In this document: in pieces, positions 1 through 12,764 of the stretch
Layout: each line of letters opens with the position of its first letter
Position numbering within the stretch: the stretch's first letter is position 1
Assembly: GCF_000522505.1 (NCBI RefSeq)
Contig: NZ_AZMV01000002.1
Span: 177-64,176, forward strand
Reading direction: 5' to 3'
Length of the DNA: 64,000 bases
DNA from: Bifidobacterium moukalabense DSM 27321
GTDB taxonomy: Bacteria > Actinomycetota > Actinomycetes > Actinomycetales > Bifidobacteriaceae
Notes under the pieces: generated by a model
Told to the model about the DNA's origin: nothing
The model's input: only the letters and a program-made list of their open reading frames with translations
The model's database searches: none
Translations under genes and position numbers: made by a program

Positions 1-29
1 TGAGTCGTCCGCAAGGTATGTATCATATC

Positions 30-864
30 ATTTCAATCCACGCTCTCCGTGAGGAGAGCGACCGACCTCATCGACGCAAGCAGCCAATGGCTCGCAATTT
101 CAATCCACGCTCTCCGTGAGGAGAGCGACGTCTGTGGAAACTCGCTGTTGAATGTCATGCTGATTTCAATCCACGCTCTCCGTGAGGAGAGCGACTTGCG
201 TGACCCATGGAGCGTTCATACCCTCGGTATTTCAATCCACGCTCTCCGTGAGGAGAGCGACTGTGATGAGTCCATCGTCCTCGGCCTTGCCTTCATTTCA
301 ATCCACGCTCTCCGTGAGGAGAGCGACGTGGCCAACCTGCTCAACCATGGCGTGGATCCGATTTCAATCCACGCTCTCCGTGAGGAGAGCGACGCTGTTG
401 GTTCAGATACTTGTGGTATTCGTCGATATTTCAATCCACGCTCTCCGTGAGGAGAGCGACCCAAATACGCGAACCTCAACAATCCAGTCAAGGAGATTTC
501 AATCCACGCTCTCCGTGAGGAGAGCGACGTCGGCGGACGGCTGACAAAAAGGAAACTATCATGATTTCAATCCACGCTCTCCGTGAGGAGAGCGACTGGT
601 GCTTGCAGTCGTACCGGCAGTTTTCGGATGATTTCAATCCACGCTCTCCGTGAGGAGAGCGACGAACATTTATGGACATTCATTCTCAATAATAAACATT
701 TCAATCCACGCTCTCCGTGAGGAGAGCGACCCTTAACAACGCCAGTCAAATAGTCAGTGACAATATTTCAATCCACGCTCTCCGTGAGGAGAGCGACGGC
801 ATCAACATGCATTTTGACTAAAATTGCGCATATTTCAATCCACGCTCTCCGTGAGGAGAGCGAC
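30..864 (-). CRISPR. Type I-C CRISPR array, 13 repeats seen, open at left edge
   Basis: Thirteen identical 33-nt repeats start at 30, 97, 163, 229, 295, 361, 428, 496, 564, 631, 698, 765 and 832. They are separated by twelve unique spacers of 33-35 nt. The first 29 bases of the window look like one more, cut spacer, so the array probably continues leftwards. Read on the minus strand the repeat begins GTCGCTCTCCTCACGG and ends GTGGATTGAAAT, which is the subtype I-C repeat type with an inner stem of CTCTCC/GGAGAG. The array lies just downstream of cas2 on the same strand, so transcription should run from right to left with the newest spacers near 831. All repeats are identical, including those nearest the window edge. 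The spacers could not be matched to any target here. Confidence 0.98.
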
Positions 865-1110
865 TGCACAGATGGACAGCATGTTTCACATTGTGGAACA
901 TCTATCCTTCGTACGAGTCCAAGAGTAGCAGGGTTTGAGGTCAAAACCTGTTATTCTAATCACTCGACCAAAAAATAATAACGATTCTTCTCTCTGAAAT
1001 TATCAAACAGCAAAGGAAAGTCGACTTACTTTTCGATTCCAAGTTCTATCCAAGTGCGAAGCTCGCCTTATCCGATGAGAGCTTCCACTTCGCACAACGG
1101 CGGACTTCGG
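865..1110 (-). promoter_or_regulatory. Probable CRISPR leader region
   Basis: About 245 bases between the last repeat and the cas2 stop, with no gene. This is where the leader of a type I-C array is expected, because the repeats read towards lower coordinates from here. The stretch is more AT-rich than its surroundings around 955-1050. Its right part holds the hairpin described separately. Assignment as leader rests on position and repeat direction only. Confidence 0.6.
1054..1095 (-). terminator. Hairpin downstream of cas2
   Basis: GTGCGAAG at 1054-1061 pairs with CTTCGCAC at 1088-1095, and the stem extends to GCTC/GAGC with a small bulge. It lies 19 bases past the cas2 stop. It may end the cas transcript or form part of the leader. 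No long T-run follows, so a terminator role is tentative. Confidence 0.45.
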
Positions 1111-1113
1111 TGC

Positions 1114-1404
1114 CTAGATCATCATTACATCGTCCACAGGAAGATGCCGTTGCACACCATAATATTCAATCTTCTCAGAATATTTCGTTCCTAATTTATA
1201 TAAGCGTAGGCTATCCTTCTCTTGATCCATGATTTTCATCACTTCATTTATTAGAGTTAGATAATCTGCTGGAGTGACCGAGCACTCGAACACACTATTC
1301 TGCACTCGCTGCCCGTACTTCATACAAGTCTTCGCAACGTTACGCAATCGTCTCTTTCCCGCAGTTGTCTCGGTATTGACATCATATGCCACGACCACCA
1401 TCAT
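1114..1404 (-). CDS. cas2: CRISPR-associated endonuclease Cas2, type I-C
   Basis: A 96-residue protein, the usual Cas2 size. It begins MMVVVAYDVNTET, with the beta1 strand and the conserved metal-binding Asp (YDV) of the ferredoxin-like Cas2 fold, followed by RLRNVAKTCMKYGQRVQNSVFEC, a typical Cas2 helix and strand. In known systems Cas2 forms the Cas1-Cas2 integrase that adds spacers. The start codon could be either of the first two Met codons. It begins 6 bases after the cas1 stop, as in I-C operons, and is followed by the array. The gene looks intact, but its partner cas1 carries a frameshift, so activity of the pair is doubtful unless that is corrected or is a base-call error. Confidence 0.95.
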   Translation of the reverse strand: MMVVVAYDVNTETTAGKRRLRNVAKTCMKYGQRVQNSVFECSVTPADYLTLINEVMKIMDQEKDSLRLYKLGTKYSEKIEYYGVQRHLPVDDVMMI

Positions 1405-1410
1405 GTCTTA

Positions 1411-2443
1411 TCACTTCCACATAAATGGTGGATAAGCGTCTATGTCCCCGCGTAGGAAGCGCGTTAATAAAAGTGCTTGTACATATGGAACCAGGCCCCA
1501 AGAAATTCTTTCCTGCAGATATGGATGAACAATTTGTTCAGTTTTCTTCCTTTGCCAAGCTCCGAGCACTGCCTTTCTTCCTGTTTCTGAGAGGAACACG
1601 CCTCCATTTTCACGTTCTTCAAAGTCTTTCGCCTGTATCACACCGGTATTGACCAGAGTCAGAGCAAATCTATCAGCTATCACCGGACGGAACTCTTCCA
1701 CTAAGTCCAAGGCAAGCGATGCACGTCCAGGTCGATCGACATGCATAAAACCCACGTAGGGGTCCAATCCCACTCCCTGTAGAGCCGCACAGCAATCATT
1801 GGTAAGTACGGAATAAATGAATGACAATAATGCATTCATTCGATCAAGTGGAGGTCTCCTTGTTCTCTCTTCAAAGAAAAAATCATCCTTACTTTTCAAA
1901 ATCAGATCATCAAAAGCATAAAAATATTCTTTAGCTGCCATTCCCTCCAGACCACGCAGCGCACCCATGGAATTGCATTGATGGATTTCAGGTAGTCGTT
2001 GTGTCAGTCGATCACTTTGCTGAGAAATCCGTTCCACATTCACTCGCAAAGCATGATCCCGTTTTGTTCGTTCCAGTACCCACTTTGCGTTAAAGATCTT
2101 GCCAATAATAAATGATTTAGCGACAGGGAGAGCATCCATCTCATTATCTGCTCGACGGAATTGCTCCCTCCTCAACAGAACATTACGATTCTTCTCCCCC
2201 CATGATTGAACAATAATAATGCCCCCTCGGCGAATAGAAGGACATGTTAACGCCCATCTCTCCACAACGTCCCATAAGTGACGGAGATGCTCCCTTATAT
2301 GAAAAGCATAGTATTGATTCAATGGAACGAAGTGGTATTTTCGCCAGAATCACATCTTCTCGATGCACAGCTACATTGTCATTTTCCAGTGCTAAGTATG
2401 CATCTTCGGTCATTACGAACAATGTGTTGAGAAGCTGTTTCAT
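1411..2443 (-). pseudogene. cas1: CRISPR integrase Cas1, type I-C, frameshifted
   Basis: Two overlapping frames together make one Cas1. The N-terminal part starts at 2443 (MKQLLNTLFVMTEDAYLALE) and reads to a stop near 2183. The C-terminal part, in another frame, picks up at KNRNVLLRREQF and runs to 1411. The break falls at a run of six G on the minus strand (C at 2196-2201 on the plus strand). Removing one G joins the frames into a 343-residue protein, the expected I-C Cas1 length. The C-terminal part keeps the catalytic Glu (LRGLEGMAAKEYF), His (FMHVDRPGR) and acidic motif (LDLVEEFRPVIAD). So the gene is either recently broken, phase-variable through the G tract, or affected by a sequencing error. 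The cas1 start lies 14 bases after the stop of a cas4 remnant. Confidence 0.9.
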
Positions 2444-2457
2444 CGCAATGCCTCGAT

Positions 2458-2601
2458 TCAGGAATTCATACCGTTAATTTGGAGATCAATATATTTCTGC
2501 GCAGACCTAGTTTTTGTTAACTCGGGTAAACACCAATTTCGCAAGGAGCATGCTGAGCACGCTTTTGTAGGTCTCACTTGTGGCGTATGAGCACGAGTAT
2601 T
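2458..2601 (-). pseudogene. cas4: cas4 remnant: last 47 codons only
   Basis: Reading the minus strand from 2601 to the stop at 2458 gives a short peptide with CSACSLRNWCLPELTK, followed by TRSAQKYIDLQINGMNS. The C-x2-C-x5-C-L-P pattern is the C-terminal iron-sulfur cluster motif of Cas4, and in type I-C operons cas4 lies directly before cas1, as here. Upstream in the same frame there are two stops (TAA TAG at 2602-2607) and no recognisable Cas4 nuclease domain in any frame. I infer that a deletion removed the rest of cas4 together with cas3, cas5, cas8c and cas7. The remnant was found by translating the gap by hand, so residue-level similarity to particular homologues was not measured. Confidence 0.82.
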
Positions 2602-2607
2602 CTATTA

Positions 2608-2970
2608 TGCAATTCCTACTGAGCCATAGCCGGCATATTGAGACCTTGTCGAACGGCCCCAACGAAAACTCGGGACTAAAAGAAAACCGGAAGGGCGGGT
2701 TGCCGCAGGAATGAACCCGCGATAACCCGCACCTCCCGGCAACGCGACTGCTTCTCATAATGTGTGCTTGACTCACATGGATGGTACTGAGAACCATTCG
2801 CTCAACGATCTGCTCCCGCATGCATGACCGAACATACGCGCGGAATACAAATCAAGTCGTAGGGCTTAAAGCCAATGCATAACTGTAGCCGCACGGTTGA
2901 ATAATCACAAATCCAGCCAACAGGCATGCAGATAGATGGCAAATACGTACATGCGAAGCCCCTATGTGAA
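2608..2970. other. Intergenic stretch, no gene recognised
   Basis: Between the cas4 stump and the hairpin after ileS. The open frames here show no domain or recognisable composition. This is probably the scar of the deletion that removed the cas effector genes. I see no direct repeats or insertion-sequence ends that would mark its edges. Confidence 0.5.
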
Positions 2971-3011
2971 AGGCGGCAAGCCACGCCCACACGGAACACG
3001 GCTTGCCGCCT
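2971..3011 (-). terminator. Hairpin downstream of ileS
   Basis: AGGCGGCAAGCC at 2971-2982 pairs perfectly with GGCTTGCCGCCT at 3000-3011, giving a 12-bp GC-rich stem with a 17-base loop. It lies about 30 bases past the ileS stop. On the minus strand it is followed by TTTC, a short U-run. Confidence 0.7.
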
Positions 3012-3039
3012 AGATATGAGGTACATCTCACAGTCCAGT

Positions 3040-6000
3040 TCAGGCTTTGGCAACCTCAACTGCCAGTTCGGAGCCTTCGGCGCCGGCCACAATCTCGAAG
3101 GAGGTGGCGAGCGTTTCGGAAGCCACGAGGTCCTTGAATTGCTCGACCTTCGCCACGTCACCCGCCGGAACGGTGAGCTTCAGGGCGATGCGGTCGGAGA
3201 TCTCCAGATCGGCGGCCTTACGGGCATCCTGTACGGCGCGGATTACGTCGCGGGCGTAGCCTTCGGCGATCAGGTCGTCGTTCAGCTCGGTGTCGAGGAT
3301 TACGAAGCCACCGGTCGGCAGTGCGGCGGACACGGAGTTGGCGGCCTCGTCGGCGTTCTTCTCCTCCACGCTGTTGATTAGTTCGTATTCGCCCTCCTCC
3401 AGCGCAATGTCGCCGTTCGGGGTCTCGCACACCGGAACACCGGAAGCGTCAACATGCCAGGCACCGGACTTGGAGGCCTTGATGGCAAACTGTACGTCCT
3501 TGCGCAGGCGCTTGCCGGCAACGCGGGCGTTCACGCGCAGCTCGTTGATGATCTTCAGACCACGGGATTCGGCATCCTCAAGCGTGCACAGCTCAACGTC
3601 CTTGACGTTGAGCTCGGACTTCAGGATTTCGGCATAGGCGGCCACGGCATCCGGATCAGACACGATCACGGTCAGCTTGCTCAACGGCTGGCGCACGCGG
3701 ATCTGCTTCGCCTTACGCATGGACAGGGTGCTGGAAACGACCTCGCGCACCTTCTCCATGGCGTCGACCAGAGCCGGATCGTCGACGAGCACGCGACCGA
3801 GCTCGGTCGCCTCACCGGAAGTCGGATCGGCGAGGAACGGCCAGTCGGCCAGATGCACGGATTCGCCGCCGGTCAGGCCACGCCACACGGCCTCGGCCTC
3901 CATCGGGGCGAGCGGGGCGATCACACGCATGAACGCCTCAAGCACGGTGTACAGCGTATTGAACGCGTTCTCGTCTTCGTTCCAGAAGCGGTCGCGATTG
4001 TTGCGGATGTACCAGTTGGTAAGCATGTCGATGAAATCGGACACCGCTTCGCAGGCATCGGAGATCAGGAAGTCATCCAGAGCGGACTGGGTCTTCTCGA
4101 TCAGACGGCGGGTACGTGCCAGCAGGTAGCGGTCCATTTCCGGCAGCGAAGCCACTTCGTCGGCACGCAGCGAACGTGCATCGAAACCGGCGCCGCCCTT
4201 GGCTGCATTGGCATACAGGGTAAAGAAGTAATAGGAGCTCCATACCGGCAGCATGACCTGGCGCACGGTATCGCGGATGCCTTCGGCTGTCACGATGAGG
4301 TTGCCGCCGCGCAGGATCGGCGAGCTCATGAGGAACCAGCGCATGGCGTCGGAACCGAAGTCGTTGAACACACCGTTCACGTCCGGGTAGTTGCGCAGGT
4401 GCTTCGACATCTTCTGACCGTCGGAGCCGAGCACGATGCCGTGGCAGATCACGTTCTTGAACGCCGGCTTGTCGAACAGGGCGGTGGCCATGATGTGCAG
4501 CACGTAGAACCAGCCACGGGTCTGGCCGATGTATTCCACGATGTAGTCGCACGGGAAGTGCTGTTCGAAGGTTTCCTTGTTCTCGAACGGATAGTGGTAC
4601 TGGGCGAAGCTCATGGAACCGGATTCGAACCAGCAGTCCATCACATCGGTGATGCGGCGCATGTGGCTCTTGCCGGTCGGATCGTCCGGGTTCACGCGGG
4701 TCAGCTCGTCGATATACGGGCGATGCATGTTGACATTACCCTCGTGGTCGCGCGGATAGTCGCCGAAGTCGGCCTTCAGCTCCTCGAGCGAACCATACAC
4801 GTCAACGCGCGGATATTTCGGATCGTCGGACACCCACACCGGAATCGGCGAACCCCAGAAACGGTTACGGGAGATGGACCAGTCGCGGGCGTTCTCCAGC
4901 CACTTGCCGAACTGGCCGTCCTTCACGTTGCTCGGAATCCAGTTGATCTGCTGGTTGAGCTCAAGCAAACGGTCCTTGATCTTCGTGACGGACACGAACC
5001 AGGAGCTCACCGGCTTGTAGATCAGCGGGGTGGCGCAACGCCAGCAGTGCGGGTAGGAGTGCACGTAGCTCTTCTCCTGGAAGAGGATTGCGCGCTGCTC
5101 TTCCGGCACACGTGCCAGCGGACCATCGCCGGCGCGCAGATTGCGCAGGATCGGCAGATTCGCGTCGAACACGTACTGGCCTTCATAATCCGGGCACAGC
5201 GAGGTGAACTTGCAGCCAGCGTCGAGCACGTCCACGCTCTTGATGCCCTTGGCGTTGAGCGTGTTCATATCGTCCTCGCCGTACGGCGCCTGATGCACCA
5301 GGCCCGTACCCTCGACGGTGTCGACATAATCGGCGGTGAAGATCTGGTAGCCTTCCGGCCCTGGAACCTGGCCTTCGGCCGCATGCTCTTCGCCGGCGAA
5401 GTACGGGAAGACCGGGTAATAGCGCCAGCCTTCCATTTCGGAGCCCTTGAGTTCGCGCACGATCTCGTAGTTCTCGCCGAGTTCCTTGGCGTAGGAGCCG
5501 AGCAACGGCTTGCCGAGATAGAACTTCTTGCCGGCGAACCTGCCTTCGGTCGGGCGCACTTCGACATAGTCGATGTCGGCGCCGACCACGATGGCGAAGT
5601 TGGTCGGAACGGTCCACGGGGTGGTGGTCCAGAACACGGCGTAGGCGTCTTCCTCGTCACGCAGCTTTACGGCCACGGACACGGTGGTGTCCTGGCGGTC
5701 CTGGTACACGTCGGCATCCATGCGCAGCTCATGTGCGCTCAGCGGCGTCTGGTCCTTCGGGCAGTATGGCAGCACGCGGTAGCCCTGGTAGGCCAGGCCC
5801 TTGTCGTACAGCTGCTTGAAGGCCCACATCACGGATTCCATGTACGGAATGTTCAGGGTCTTGTAGCCATGCTCGAAATCGACCCAGCGCGCCTGACGGT
5901 GCACGTAGTCCTTCCACTCGTTGGTGTACTTGAGCACGGAGGCACGGCAGGCATCGTTGAACTTGTCGATGCCGATCTCCTTGATCTGCTCGACGGAGTC

Positions 6001-6366
6001 GATGCCCAGTTCCTTCTGCGCTTCGAGCTCGGCCGGCAGGCCATGGGTGTCCCAGCCGAACACACGGTTGACCTTGCGGCCCTTCATGGTCTGATAGCGC
6101 GGAATCACGTCCTTGGCGTAGCCGGTCAGCAGGTGGCCGTAATGCGGCAGGCCGTTGGCGAACGGCGGGCCGTCGAAGAAAACGAATTCGTTCTGGCTGT
6201 GGTCTCCGGACGGACGGCGCTCGACGGACTTGGCGAAGGTGTCGTCCTTCTCCCAATAGTCAAGCACGGACTCCTCCAGCTTCGGGAAGCTGGGGTTCGG
6301 CGCGACGTTGGCGCTCTGCTCACCGGCAGCAGCCTTCGGATACACATGATTGGTGGTTTCGCTCAC
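3040..6366 (-). CDS. ileS: Isoleucyl-tRNA synthetase
   Basis: Charges tRNA-Ile with isoleucine in the cytoplasm. The 1108-residue product matches the long class I IleRS form found in actinobacteria. It has the HIGH-type motif HYGH at residues 75-78 (after DGPPFANGLP), the editing domain in the middle, and the KMSKS-type motif as DGQKMSKH near residue 650, followed by the anticodon-binding helical region. The start is GTG at 6366, with GAGGAG seven bases upstream. The 5' leader is a T-box, which links expression to uncharged tRNA-Ile. It is monocistronic, with hairpins beyond its end and the leader in front. Nothing odd was seen inside the gene. Confidence 0.97.
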   Translation of the reverse strand: MSETTNHVYPKAAAGEQSANVAPNPSFPKLEESVLDYWEKDDTFAKSVERRPSGDHSQNEFVFFDGPPFANGLPHYGHLLTGYAKDVIPRYQTMKGRKVNRVFGWDTHGLPAELEAQKELGIDSVEQIKEIGIDKFNDACRASVLKYTNEWKDYVHRQARWVDFEHGYKTLNIPYMESVMWAFKQLYDKGLAYQGYRVLPYCPKDQTPLSAHELRMDADVYQDRQDTTVSVAVKLRDEEDAYAVFWTTTPWTVPTNFAIVVGADIDYVEVRPTEGRFAGKKFYLGKPLLGSYAKELGENYEIVRELKGSEMEGWRYYPVFPYFAGEEHAAEGQVPGPEGYQIFTADYVDTVEGTGLVHQAPYGEDDMNTLNAKGIKSVDVLDAGCKFTSLCPDYEGQYVFDANLPILRNLRAGDGPLARVPEEQRAILFQEKSYVHSYPHCWRCATPLIYKPVSSWFVSVTKIKDRLLELNQQINWIPSNVKDGQFGKWLENARDWSISRNRFWGSPIPVWVSDDPKYPRVDVYGSLEELKADFGDYPRDHEGNVNMHRPYIDELTRVNPDDPTGKSHMRRITDVMDCWFESGSMSFAQYHYPFENKETFEQHFPCDYIVEYIGQTRGWFYVLHIMATALFDKPAFKNVICHGIVLGSDGQKMSKHLRNYPDVNGVFNDFGSDAMRWFLMSSPILRGGNLIVTAEGIRDTVRQVMLPVWSSYYFFTLYANAAKGGAGFDARSLRADEVASLPEMDRYLLARTRRLIEKTQSALDDFLISDACEAVSDFIDMLTNWYIRNNRDRFWNEDENAFNTLYTVLEAFMRVIAPLAPMEAEAVWRGLTGGESVHLADWPFLADPTSGEATELGRVLVDDPALVDAMEKVREVVSSTLSMRKAKQIRVRQPLSKLTVIVSDPDAVAAYAEILKSELNVKDVELCTLEDAESRGLKIINELRVNARVAGKRLRKDVQFAIKASKSGAWHVDASGVPVCETPNGDIALEEGEYELINSVEEKNADEAANSVSAALPTGGFVILDTELNDDLIAEGYARDVIRAVQDARKAADLEISDRIALKLTVPAGDVAKVEQFKDLVASETLATSFEIVAGAEGSELAVEVAKA

Positions 6367-6372
6367 CGTATG

Positions 6373-6655
6373 CTCCTCGTTTGGCAGATTTCCTGTTCTT
6401 CTTAACTACCTACGAGGACGACGACTTCCGTACGGCTTGCCGCACGTCCGCCACCGCGGTACCACCTCGCTTGCCGCTCTCCCCTGCGTACTGCGCAGTG
6501 CGATTACGACCGCTTGCGTTCGGCTGTTCGGGCCGATCCCGCCGGTTCTACTGGGCCTGCGACTGCTTCTGAGGGTTCGTACCCTGCAATCGCCGCCGTT
6601 CTTCCGGAAGCTCCCCGCTGATAACGGATCACAGCTATGCATTTCAGCAGTTTAG
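6373..6655 (-). ncRNA. T-box riboswitch leader of ileS
   Basis: On the minus strand the region contains the T-box core AGGTGGTACCGCGG (plus-strand 6454-6467), the part that binds the tRNA acceptor end. About 150 bases further upstream is a Stem I with GATCCGTTATCAGCGGGGAG and GGAAGAACGGC, typical of the short Stem I of actinobacterial ileS leaders; the ATC is the likely isoleucine specifier. Downstream, TCCTCGT (complement of 6412-6418) can pair with the Shine-Dalgarno segment ACGAGGAG (complement of 6373-6380). This suggests control of translation start rather than transcription, as known for actinobacterial ileS T-boxes. Ends are approximate. Confidence 0.9.
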
Positions 6656-6684
6656 CCTAGCACGCAGTGCGAACGTTACCTATG

Positions 6685-6720
6685 GAAGGAGCCGCATGGC
6701 GTCCACCATGCGGCTCCTTC
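6685..6720 (-). terminator. Hairpin after the GPH permease gene
   Basis: GAAGGAGCCGCATGG at 6685-6699 pairs with CCATGCGGCTCCTTC at 6706-6720: a perfect 15-bp stem with a 6-base loop. It lies between the permease stop and the ileS leader, so it probably ends the permease transcript. Confidence 0.75.
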
Positions 6721-6747
6721 AACCCACGAATCGCATACCGGTTGCGA

Positions 6748-8202
6748 TCAGGATTCGGACGGCTCCCCCTGCGCGAGCTGCGATTCGAGCTGCCTGACGA
6801 TGTCATCGTGCATCTTTTCGCTGATCTTCACCTTGAAAAGGAAAACGAGCAGGCTCAGTACGATGACGGCCAACGGCACGTAGAAGGCGCAGATCTGGAA
6901 GGTATGGATGTTGGAAGCGGTCATGTCGGCGGCCGTGGCGTTGCCGATCATGCCGGCGGCCACGGCCACGAAGCCGACGATGCCGTTGGAGCAGGCGCCT
7001 GCGATCTTGTCGAGCATCGGGCGCACGGACAGGGTCACGGCCTCGTTGCGCTTGCCGTTCTTCAGCTGACCATATTCGATGGAGTCGGTCAGGGACAGGA
7101 TGGCGGTCATCTGGATGAAGGTCTGCGGCAGGTAGAAGAAGACCAGTCCGACGGTGACCATCGGCAGGCTGGACGAGCCGATGATGAACAGCAGATAGCC
7201 TATGATCATAAGCGCCATGCCGCCGAGATACAGGTAACGGCGCGGAATGCGCTTGTTGAGGATCGGGTATGCCGGAGCCATGATCAGACCGGTGATGACC
7301 GGAATGACGCCCACGATGGAGTATGCGCCGGAATTGTTGAGGATGTACTTGAACAGGTACATGAGCACGCCGGTGGTGGCCACGTTGGCGATGGCGTACA
7401 GCAGGTAGCTCAGGGCGACCCACAGCAGCTGGTCGTTCTGGGCGAGGGCCTTGAACGCGGCGAGCGGGCCGCCGTTCTCCTCGGCGTTGGTTCGCAGCGT
7501 GCTGGAGCTTTCCTTGGTGCCGAACGCCACGGAGCATACGGTCAGAATGCCGAGAATGGCCACGATGATGGCGAAGCAGGTCCAACCGCTCTGGCTTTCC
7601 GTCCGATTGCCGGTGAACACGAAACTGAAGTAGGTGACGATCGGGATGACGATGATGGTCAGGCCGTTATAGCCGATGGAACCGCCGAAAGAGCCGAGCG
7701 CGGTATAGGTGGAACGCTCATGGGAGTCATTCGACAGCGCTGGGATCATGCCCCAGTAGGAGATGTCTCGCAACGAGTAGAACACGTCGAGCACGACGAA
7801 CACCACCACAAACAGCACGATGAACCAAGTGGTGTTGACATTGACCAGACCGAACAGGCCGGTGTACACCACGACGAGCAGCAACGCGGAGACCGTGCCT
7901 CCGATGAGCTGCCATGGCTTGAAACGGCCCCACTTGGTGTTGGTGTTGTCGATGATGTTGCCCAGCAGCGGGTCGATGAAGATCTCCGCAATGCGGATGA
8001 TCACGACGAGGCTGGTGATGATGCCGATGAGTTTGGTGGCGATGCCCTTGTCGACGCCCGCGAACAGCGAACTGGTCACATACACGATGAAGTATGTGCT
8101 CAGGGCGTTGTAGAACGCGGACTGGCCGACATTGCCGAACGCATATGCCATACGGGATTTCAGGTTTGAGCTCTGCTTATCCACGGTGAGGGTTTCTTCC
8201 AT
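6748..8202 (-). CDS. GPH-family sugar permease, probably for lactose or other beta-galactosides
   Basis: A 484-residue integral membrane protein with about 12 hydrophobic helices. The glycoside-pentoside-hexuronide:cation symporter signature DNTNTKWGRFKPW sits after the second helix, and NDSHERSTYTALGSFGGSIG lies in the expected cytoplasmic loop. It lacks the C-terminal IIA-like domain found in streptococcal LacS. The start at 8202 is preceded by AAGGAG. It is transcribed away from lacZ, with a shared 320-base control region, and the LacI gene lies beyond lacZ. Import of lactose or galacto-oligosaccharides for the GH2 enzyme is inferred from this context. Substrate cannot be read from the sequence itself. 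Confidence 0.85.
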   Translation of the reverse strand: MEETLTVDKQSSNLKSRMAYAFGNVGQSAFYNALSTYFIVYVTSSLFAGVDKGIATKLIGIITSLVVIIRIAEIFIDPLLGNIIDNTNTKWGRFKPWQLIGGTVSALLLVVVYTGLFGLVNVNTTWFIVLFVVVFVVLDVFYSLRDISYWGMIPALSNDSHERSTYTALGSFGGSIGYNGLTIIVIPIVTYFSFVFTGNRTESQSGWTCFAIIVAILGILTVCSVAFGTKESSSTLRTNAEENGGPLAAFKALAQNDQLLWVALSYLLYAIANVATTGVLMYLFKYILNNSGAYSIVGVIPVITGLIMAPAYPILNKRIPRRYLYLGGMALMIIGYLLFIIGSSSLPMVTVGLVFFYLPQTFIQMTAILSLTDSIEYGQLKNGKRNEAVTLSVRPMLDKIAGACSNGIVGFVAVAAGMIGNATAADMTASNIHTFQICAFYVPLAVIVLSLLVFLFKVKISEKMHDDIVRQLESQLAQGEPSES

Positions 8203-11638
<3,436 letters not shown>

Positions 11639-11668
11639 TGTTCCGCAACCGCTGAAAAACTCCGAACG

Positions 11669-12691
<1,023 letters not shown>

Positions 12692-12703
12692 TCATTCAGT
12701 GAA

Positions 12704-12716
12704 GTAAAAGCTTTAC
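12704..12716. promoter_or_regulatory. Candidate LacI operator
   Basis: GTAAAAGCTTTAC, arms GTAAA/TTTAC with 3 bases between, 22 bases upstream of the lacI start. It resembles GTAAAGGATTTTAC before lacZ (spacer one base longer). Autoregulation is inferred. Confidence 0.55.
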
Positions 12717-12764
12717 CAAATCAGGGTACCTCATCTTCCTATCAAAATGGTAATCAAAAGCACC

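Noticed and set aside
897-975. Possible tRNA-like fold right of the CRISPR array
   Set aside because: Some short complementary segments, but no acceptor stem or T-loop consensus could be assembled.
49-978. Repeat-rich open frames across the left end (peptides repeating SIHALREESD or QSTLSVRRAT)
   Set aside because: These are CRISPR repeats read in three frames; spacers between them are unrelated, so no repeat protein is encoded.
2507-2821. Small minus-strand open frame of 104 residues between cas1 and ileS
   Set aside because: No domain or start signal; it overlaps the cas4 remnant in a different frame. The recognisable peptide is in the cas4 frame.
3454-6405. 983-residue open frame opposite ileS, and similar long antisense frames opposite ABC and GH3 genes
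   Set aside because: Shadows caused by GC-rich third positions; the sense strands have full family motifs and ribosome sites, the antisense ones have none.
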